A DNA stretch of 7,122 nucleotides from Myxococcales bacterium (GTDB taxonomy: Bacteria; Myxococcota_A; Polyangia; Polyangiales; Polyangiaceae). A model generated the notes under the pieces. It was not told the DNA's origin. It searched no databases and was given only the letters and a program-made list of their open reading frames with translations. The position numbers were made by a program, and so were the translations under genes. The stretch covers positions 1 through 7,122 of the forward strand of contig JAHFDX010000187.1 in assembly GCA_023248785.1 (NCBI GenBank), written 5' to 3'. Positions within the stretch are counted from its first letter, which is position 1. The number at the start of each line of letters is the position of its first letter. Below, in pieces: positions 5,813 to 7,122 of the stretch.

Positions 5813-6418
5813 TTGACGGTGACCGACGATGTAGATCCAAAGTGGCTCGAGCGGCTCTATGCGCGCGATGAACATGCCTTTAGCAAGCTCGTGCTCCTGC
5901 ATCAGGCGCGCATTCTTGCATTGACCACGCGGTTGCTCTCGAGCCCAAGTGATGGTGAAGAGATCACCCAGGAAGTCTTTGTTCAGGCGTTCAAGCACAT
6001 TGACCAATTCCGCGGCGACGCCAAACTTTCCACGTGGCTTTATCGAATCGCCGTCAATTTGTGCAAGAACAAGAACAAATACCTTCGGCGCCGTCGCGTC
6101 AACGAGAGCACGTCGCTCGAGGAGTTGCATGAAACGGCTCAACCGGCACCTGGCGCCCACGCCACCATGGCGAGGGTGGGGCGACCGGATGAACTCGCTT
6201 CTGCGCGTCAATTGCACGACACAGTTCGGATCGCAATATCGCAAATCGACGAAGCATTTCGAGAGTGCCTCATTTTGCGTGACGTGGAAGAGCTCAGTTA
6301 CGAGGAGATTGGCGAAATCACTAGCTTACCGCCAGGTACCGTCAAGAGCCGGATCTTTCGGGCGCGCGCGATGTTGCGCGAGCGGATCGAGGAGCTCCTC
6401 GGGAGAACGAAGTCATGA
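5813..6418 (+). CDS. ECF-subfamily RNA polymerase sigma-70 factor
   Basis: The protein has 201 residues, usual for ECF sigma factors. Region sigma-2 spans about 18-95: DEHAFSKLVLLHQARILALT, the -10 recognition helix EEITQEVFVQAFKHIDQFRG, and STWLYRIAVNLCKNKNKYLRRR. A charged linker (about 96-132) follows. Region sigma-4 spans about 134-195, with the -35-binding helix-turn-helix SYEEIGEITSLPPGTVKSRI. There is no sigma-1.1 or sigma-3 region and no C-terminal extension. The start is TTG 5813, supported by GAGG at 5801-5804 with 8 bases of spacing. No ATG exists in frame before the upstream TAG (5783-5785); GTG 5819 is possible but too far from the ribosome site. Its stop overlaps the next ATG (ATGA), so it is translationally coupled to its likely anti-sigma factor. 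The signal sensed and the regulon cannot be read from this window. Confidence 0.95.
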   Translation: MTVTDDVDPKWLERLYARDEHAFSKLVLLHQARILALTTRLLSSPSDGEEITQEVFVQAFKHIDQFRGDAKLSTWLYRIAVNLCKNKNKYLRRRRVNESTSLEELHETAQPAPGAHATMARVGRPDELASARQLHDTVRIAISQIDEAFRECLILRDVEELSYEEIGEITSLPPGTVKSRIFRARAMLRERIEELLGRTKS

Positions 6419-6675
6419 CTGACAAGGCTGAAGATGACAAAGAGCATAACGATGTGCGCGCGCTTTTGAAGGGCGCGATCCCCTCGCCTGATCCCGACGC
6501 GGAAGCGCGTGTGCTCCCGCAAGTTCAAAGAAAGCTCTACGCGCGTTCGCGTGGGAAGTTCTATCGCGACGGTTGGAGTCGAGCGCATTCCATGCCGAGC
6601 GTTTTTCTGATGGCAGCGACCATGTTGATTGTTGCGCTCGTCGTGTATCTACTTCTCGGGCCTCGAGGACTCTGA
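6415..6675 (+). CDS. small single-pass membrane protein, probable anti-sigma factor of the adjacent ECF sigma
   Basis: The 86-residue protein starts inside the sigma-factor stop codon (ATGA). Residues 1-58 are hydrophilic and cytoplasmic, with RALLKGAIPSPDPDAEARVL and QRKLYARSRGKFYRDGWS. Residues about 61-82 form one transmembrane helix (PSVFLMAATMLIVALVVYLL), leaving only a few residues beyond it. The gene order, overlap and topology fit an anti-sigma factor that holds the sigma factor at the inner membrane. The zinc-binding H-x3-C-x2-C motif of ZAS anti-sigma factors is absent; the protein has no cysteine. There is almost no periplasmic sensor part, so any signal would have to come through the membrane or another protein. 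The 'RSRGKFYRDGWS' segment recalls small proteins found beside sigma factors in Myxococcota. The function is inferred from context. Confidence 0.8.
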   Translation: MTDKAEDDKEHNDVRALLKGAIPSPDPDAEARVLPQVQRKLYARSRGKFYRDGWSRAHSMPSVFLMAATMLIVALVVYLLLGPRGL

Positions 6676-6703
6676 GGGGCCTGCGCCTCGCGAAGGGTCG
6701 TGG

Positions 6704-7122
6704 CTACTTGCACTTCACGAGGACGACCGTGATGTTGTCCGGTCCGCCGTGATCGTTTGCGTGGTTGATGAGCCTCAGTGCGGCAGCCTGTAAATCGGGG
6801 GCGCGAACGATGACGTCTACGATCTCTGAATCGGACACAGGGCCGCAGAGGCCGTCGGAGCAGAGAAGAAAAATGTCGCCGGTGCGGACGTTCTCGAAGC
6901 GACAGTCGACCTTCACAGTTGATTTCATTCCGAGCGCTCGAACGATGACGTTCTTGTGTGGAAAGGCCGACGCCTCATGCTCGGTTAGATTTTTCGCGCG
7001 AATGTAATCGTTGAGCAATGAATGATCCTCGGTGAGCAACTCGATGCGACCGTCGCGAACGCGATAGACGCGACTGTCTCCGACGTGCGCGATGTGCACC
7101 CCGTCGCGAACGGCGTGTAGGC
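6704..7122 (-). CDS. PP2C-type Ser/Thr protein phosphatase, C-terminal 138 residues (runs off right edge)
   Basis: The frame is open to the window edge, and the valine before HIAHVGDS is an internal GTG, not a start. PPM/PP2C motifs appear in order: HIAHVGDSRVYRVRDG (metal-site strand region, residues 9-24), LLTEDHSLLNDYI, HKNVIVRALGM, GDIFLLCSDGLCGPVSD with the metal-binding Asp of SDG (residue 89), and HGGPDNITVVLVKC with the conserved Asp of PDN (residue 128). The spacing matches bacterial Stp1/PppA-type enzymes of about 240-260 residues, so roughly the first 100-120 residues lie outside. Such enzymes remove phosphate from Ser/Thr in Mn2+/Mg2+-dependent fashion and oppose Hanks-type kinases, which are abundant in myxobacteria. 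It ends four residues after the last motif. The gene converges on the sigma/anti-sigma pair, with 28 bases between stop codons and no clear intrinsic terminator, so a functional link is not implied. Confidence 0.93.
   Translation of the reverse strand, partial: LHAVRDGVHIAHVGDSRVYRVRDGRIELLTEDHSLLNDYIRAKNLTEHEASAFPHKNVIVRALGMKSTVKVDCRFENVRTGDIFLLCSDGLCGPVSDSEIVDVIVRAPDLQAAALRLINHANDHGGPDNITVVLVKCK

Noticed and set aside
5669..6244. 191-codon minus-strand frame opposite the sigma factor
   Set aside because: The plus strand encodes a complete ECF sigma factor, so the minus frame is its shadow.
6674..6689. GAGG/CCTC imperfect hairpin between the convergent anti-sigma and PP2C genes as a terminator
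   Set aside because: The four-pair stem is followed by a mismatch and a two-base inner loop, with no U-run on either strand.

Overview
The window looks like a piece of a Myxococcota (myxobacterium-type deltaproteobacterial) chromosome. The reasons are an exported protein joining a CARDB module to a short Cys-rich 'DPKNCGGCGKQC' segment, several large signal-peptide proteins of no recognisable family, an ECF sigma factor followed by a one-TM partner with a 'QRKLYARSRGKFYRDGWS' segment, and a PP2C phosphatase. By eye the base composition is only moderately GC-rich for that group, so the assignment is an inference.

Region 1 (1-4799, all minus strand) is a row of exported-protein genes read from right to left. 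It starts with a 67-residue ORF carrying a Cys-pair motif (4799-4596), then the CARDB plus Cys-rich protein (4558-3473). Next is a lysine-rich secreted protein (3325-2240) whose reading frame passes, at an ATGA overlap, into a 594-codon frame (2243-459). Last is a membrane-anchored protein cut by the left edge (368-1). The 3325-2240 and 2243-459 frames read best as one secreted protein of about 955 residues broken by a one-base disruption near 2270-2290. The 147-base gap at 3326-3472 holds three adjacent dyads, two of them in a perfect 20-bp tandem duplication. The 90-base gap at 369-458 holds a perfect 9-bp hairpin.

Region 2 (about 4800-5740) has no intact gene I can support. It contains the clear remnant of a GNAT acetyltransferase (minus strand) with a one-base frameshift near 5155, followed by a short frame with coding-like codon use (5110-4946) that I cannot identify. 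About 250 further bases show nothing convincing.

Region 3 (5750-6675, plus strand) is a two-gene regulatory unit: an ECF sigma factor started from TTG, and a small single-pass membrane protein overlapping it by ATGA and probably acting as its anti-sigma factor. A GGAACC element upstream suggests the sigma factor may read its own promoter. Region 4 (7122-6704, minus strand, convergent) is the C-terminal part of a PP2C-type Ser/Thr phosphatase running off the right edge.

The most unusual content is the block of exported proteins. Its members share export signals, cysteines and beta-rich or adhesion-like segments, which suggests a surface or extracellular function, but nothing in the sequence names a reaction or a partner.
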